A stretch of 64,000 nucleotides of DNA from Gibbula magus (lineage: Eukaryota > Mollusca > Gastropoda > Trochida > Trochidae), in NCBI GenBank assembly GCA_936450465.1, contig OW388294.1, forward strand, positions 68,156,075 through 68,220,074, read 5' to 3'. Both the position numbers and the translations under genes were made by a program. Shown piece by piece: positions 60,540 to 64,000 of this stretch (its first letter is position 1; every line of letters begins with the position of its first letter). Below the pieces are notes generated by a model. It was not told the DNA's origin, did no database searches, and saw only the letters and a list, made by a program, of their open reading frames with translations.

Positions 60540-62130
60540 TGAAGTACAAACAACAGGACTCAATTTCAAACAAGAAAAGCCTTTAAAAAGGCATGGTTGG
60601 AGGCATCTTGTTAAGGCTAAAATATATTATAAAAAGGATATGTATGTCATATGTACATATACAAAATGTAGCAAAACGAAGCCTGCATTATGGTCATTTT
60701 GGGGGATAAAAGTTTTGATTACTAATCACACAATTAGTTATTCAATTCAAAAGTCGCAAATAAAAGAATTTTACCTCGATCATTTAAGTTGTGTATATGC
60801 TTTTCAATTTACATACATTATTTATTCATAAATAAAATAAAATAATATATAATCTATCGTTTGAAAATGAAAGTGAACATTCAACTTCCCCGATTTATTT
60901 TAAAGCGCAACTCCTGTGTGCTTTTGCTCCAATTTTGAAGTAGGCCTATATTATGAATTTGATCAAAACGTTGTTGACAGTTGTGTCATTGTTAGATTCC
61001 AGCAATAAGAATATGTAGGCCTATTTTCCCTGAAACAAGCAGTCAACCATTTGTTAAACATTTGCAAGTTTAAAGTGTACCAATTCGATTGATTATGAAG
61101 CATATTCTGTTTATATGTAGAAGGAAGGCATATGGACCTTTTTTAATACAAGGATAATGGCCCGGTATCCTCATGATTGGTGCTATCAGTTTGGACATAA
61201 ATATGGTTCTATCCAATATGTGCTTATACATGTACAAGGTTCACTATCATTAATTCAATAACAGTACATTGAGAACCATTATGCAAGTCTGATTGGCATT
61301 GGAAATATTGATAACAGAGTGGAAGGTTGGTGTGTTGATTGACAACCACTATTATCGTTTAGTATATGCTTGCTCCGCGCGTATAACATTAACCTGTAAA
61401 GTTTCTTGGATTTTCCGAAACTGCAGTGCGAAATTATGCACTTGAATTGGTACATGTCTGCTCATGGAGGTGTAAAATGGCTTTGAATTGAAAAATCTTA
61501 TGTTTACTAACATTCAGACTCAGAATAACACAACGGTCGTTTCTATTTTAGATGTTTAGACAAAATCTCTTTTCGCAGTAAAAGGGGATAATTATTTCGG
61601 ATAACCCACATTGTCACGTGGTTACAAATTTGTAACAGCCGTGTTCGTTGGTCATATGCTTTTTCCAAAGTATGAAGAGGCCAAGCATGATTGGTCGAAA
61701 GTTTATTTTGAATATTCCAACAGTAATATAGCGTGAAATCCAACTGCGTATCAGGTTGGAGGCGGTTTGCAATAACAATTCCGTTTCTGTTTATCAATCA
61801 GTCATATGAACGAGAAGAATTTCACATTTAGTTTAATGTAGTGTATCCACTTTTAGATGCCAAGTTTATTGTCACTTCTAAAGGCATAACAGTAGGGACA
61901 GTACACTGAAGATGTGATGTCAGCTACCTGGAGTTGCCTCCCTTAGACCATTTCGTGTACTGCGCTACTCACTGAATGTACATTTGAATCCGTGACATAA
62001 TAAACATCTATGAAATGCCCGGCATTCATGAAAACACTCTTCAGTCTCCGTGCAATATCCTAATTTTTCCAAAACAAGCATTCTACGCTTAATTCGACTA
62101 CATTTCTCGTTATGCACGTTCATTCTAACA
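60540..62130. other. Intergenic, nothing recognised
   Basis: AT-rich DNA without supported exons. Confidence 0.4.
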
Positions 62131-62131
62131 C

Positions 62132-62373
62132 CATCCTGTCCTAGGGTAAAATTCATATGCTCCGCTCCACTCCCATCCTCGGTTACTCATGGTTTTATAT
62201 ATGCTCCTTTACTCTCCACTGTGGAGAGTAACGGAGCATATATAAAACCATGGGTAACCGAGGATGCAGTGGAGAGTAACGGAGCATATAAAACCATGAG
62301 TAACCGAGGATGCTCCGCTCCACTTTCATATGAAAGTAGAGCGAAGCGTATACCTTTTACACTGGGACAGGAT
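62132..62373. mobile_element. Compact hairpin element with outer inverted ends and a tripled inner unit
   Basis: Outer inverted ends are 'catcctgtcctagggtaaaa' (from 62132) and '...ttttacactgggacaggatg' (to 62373). Inside, a 47-nt arm (62173-62219) pairs with 62221-62266 almost perfectly ('cctcggttactcatgg' / 'ccatgggtaaccgagg'). A third copy in direct orientation lies at 62267-62313. The motif 'tgctccgctccact' flanks both sides. No protein is encoded. It resembles a very short MITE or an unusual structured element. Confidence 0.8.
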
Positions 62374-62802
62374 GTTATAACTAAAGCTGTACAGCGTCTC
62401 ATATTTAAGCTAAGGATAAATGAATGAATGAATACATATATAATCATAGGACGTCATACATGTTTTTATGGAAGGAAAGGAATATCATGGAAGAGGTGGA
62501 ACAACGAGTTAAGTTCAGCGTTTCGTTGTTTTGTTGTTTTCATGGTATCTTCGAGTTGAATACAAATGATTATTCAGTTTATGCAGCTGTTTCACGCACA
62601 CACAGGGTGGCGATCATCAGGGATATGATGACATTATACATATAATCAAATAAAAAAGAATAACTAATGTCGATTTCCTCCTTCATATTCCAACATTTTT
62701 TCTCGGGGGCAATATACAAACATGCCTATACAAGGTGTGTCTCAACACGTTATTGCTTGAATATAAACAAATGTCCAAAATGCAATTTCAATGGAGTTTT
62801 AA

Positions 62803-63329
62803 GGCGCTGTAGCACGCCGTTCTAACTAAAATAAAATGATCCCACGAACAGGTAAATAAGCGTTACCATGTCTAGAAAACAGTTATCAATCGATAAAGAG
62901 AGTTTTAAAACGAATGTTCATGGTTCGGTTAAGCCATTGCAAGGCCATTATGCCTTCGAATGACCATTTTAATGTGTCAACATTGAAATGGTCTCTCGAA
63001 GGCAGTTCAAGTGATCGGACTGATGTAGTAATTAATACCTACACACTCGCCATGTCATGGCGCCATGATGAAATGGTCATTCATCTTGCTGTCTGATCTC
63101 TCAAAATCGCATCAGTCCTGCAAATCTAACTCTCGCACTGAAGAGGCACTGTCGCTTTATACCTCGCACAATTTTCGTCCAGTACGGATAAACATTTGTT
63201 ATGGAAACGGTTTATCAGGTCGTGTAATGAGATGTTTTACCCCCTAACGTAACAATATATTGTATAAACTTTAATAATAATTGGAAATTTGAGGAAACAA
63301 AATTTGCAAAAAAACGTGCTACAGCGCCT
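62803..63329 (+). mobile_element. TTAA MITE, long family, best-preserved copy
   Basis: TTAA at 62799-62802 and 63330-63333. Ends are 'ggcgctgtagcacgcc' and 'acgtgctacagcgcct'. 527 bp, non-coding. This copy serves as reference for the split copy at 14387-16357. Confidence 0.85.
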
Positions 63330-63362
63330 TTAAATGGCACGAAAATCGTAAAATTCACTGTT

Positions 63363-63540
63363 TAGCTCATCTGATGGGCTTATGGCGTTGTATGGTGTCA
63401 GGCGTCCGTCCGTCCGTCTGTAAACTTTTCGAATTTTCGTCTTCTTCTCCAGAGCCACTTGGTCTAGGGAGCTGAAATTGTGTGTGCAGACTCCTTGACT
63501 AAGGGGGATTCTAAATTGTAAACTTTATGACCCCGTGAGC
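63363..63540 (+). mobile_element. Left terminus of the foldback family of 58.7-60.5 kb
   Basis: 'gctcatctgatgggcttatgg' and 'gtccgtccgtccgtc' are followed by one and a half units ('cgtcttcttctccagagcc', 'gcagactccttgac', 'ttatgaccccgtgag'). It is a truncated copy. Confidence 0.7.
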
Positions 63541-63652
63541 TCGTCAATTGTAACTCAACATTGTCTACCAAAATAGACAGAACTGAATATAGAGCTTTAA
63601 TCATGTTTCTGCGTTAAAAAAACACAGTCTAAAGAAAATTCATGAAGCTATG

Positions 63653-63874
63653 TCACAAATATAAGGTGACTCTGCCCCGTGACACAGCTCTGTTAAACAG
63701 TGGTGTGCTAAATTTACGAAGGGTACAGTATCCACCGAAGACGAGCCAAGCCCTGGTCGAGCCTATATTTAGTCGCCATATTCGTTGAAATGTCGAAGTG
63801 AAATTGTAGCTACATGATAGTCCCCAGTCCTCAGCTTTGAAAGGGACGTTATCATCTGCAGCCGCAGATTCAGG
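63653..63874 (-). CDS. Uncertain open frame, possible first exon
   Basis: From an ATG at 63880 region the minus strand reads MNPESAAADDNVPFKAEDWG and continues for about 75 codons to TGA. It is GC-richer than its neighbours. No domain is recognised and no splice border is clear. It may be an exon, an untranslated leader or part of a repeat. Confidence 0.15.
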   Translation of the reverse strand, partial: PESAAADDNVPFKAEDWGLSCSYNFTSTFQRIWRLNIGSTRAWLVFGGYCTLRKFSTPLFNRAVSRGRVTLYL

Positions 63875-64000
63875 ATTCATTTTAGCTATAATCAACGATA
63901 TTGATATCATAATGTGTAATATCTCAAGCAGGTATGTTCCAGTAAATCCTTTTTCGACTTGAGTTCATTAATAATGAATCTTGATAGAATTGATTTCAGT

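Noticed and set aside
1..64000. CRISPR arrays, bacterial operons, ribosome binding sites
   Set aside because: The repeats are satellites or transposons and the genes have spliceosomal introns; nothing prokaryotic is seen.

Overview
The window looks like a piece of nuclear DNA from a mollusc, most likely a gastropod of the abalone (vetigastropod) type. It is AT-rich, its genes are split by GT/AG introns, and it is crowded with dispersed repeats: tRNA-derived SINEs, TTAA-flanked MITEs, 'tatacccccgc' and 'atgtcccccg' foldback elements with GGAC/GTCC runs, and Penelope-like retroelements. The organism assignment is inference; no mitochondrial or rRNA marker is present. There are no bacterial-style operons, CRISPR arrays or rRNA genes.

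Two protein-coding genes are well supported. Both encode single-pass membrane proteins with cysteine-rich EGF-like repeats (scavenger receptor class F / MEGF style). The first is on the + strand: an ectodomain exon at 16897-17400 and a terminal transmembrane exon at 20895-21034; its signal-peptide exon was not found. The second is on the minus strand and reads downward: signal exon 54658-54622, EGF exon 53876-53649, large EGF exon 51144-50425, transmembrane exon 50131-50040. All EGF-exon junctions are phase 1. The two genes face each other.

The most unusual part lies between them, from about 26.6 to 49.6 kb on the minus strand. A tandemly amplified block holds eleven copies of one micro-exon-like module. 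Nine are exactly 81 nt, one is 87 nt, one is truncated, and one of the 81-nt-class copies has lost its splice sites. Nearly all have AG and GT borders and are symmetric phase 1, so any number can be joined in frame. They would encode a 27-residue hydrophilic repeat (SSNEEG..., ...PEEGQGNNTQPA). Two related short exons (39483-39527 and 39232-39267), a further one at 26630-26664, and six copies of a short ATG-plus-hydrophobic module with a strong donor are interleaved. How this array connects to the EGF receptor gene is unresolved, because the transmembrane exon ends in phase 0.

Layout: 1-9.6 kb, AT-rich with no supported gene; 9.67-9.98 kb, SINE; 10.8-12.2 kb, MITEs; 14.4-16.4 kb, a MITE split by a 1.5 kb foldback element with 170-bp repeats; 16.9-21.0 kb, + strand EGF gene with three stacked TTAA MITEs and a second foldback element in its intron; 22-26.5 kb, intergenic with hairpins and a second SINE; 26.6-39.5 kb, micro-exon array with a Penelope-like insertion at 28.6-29.7 kb; 39.8-47.1 kb, transposon-rich gap (non-LTR fragment, MITEs, 160-185 bp satellite); 47.1-49.6 kb, the rest of the array; 50.0-54.7 kb, minus-strand EGF gene with a foldback Penelope-like element in its second intron; 55-64 kb, intergenic with a retrotransposon 3' fragment, MITEs, a large inverted satellite and a compact 240-bp hairpin element.
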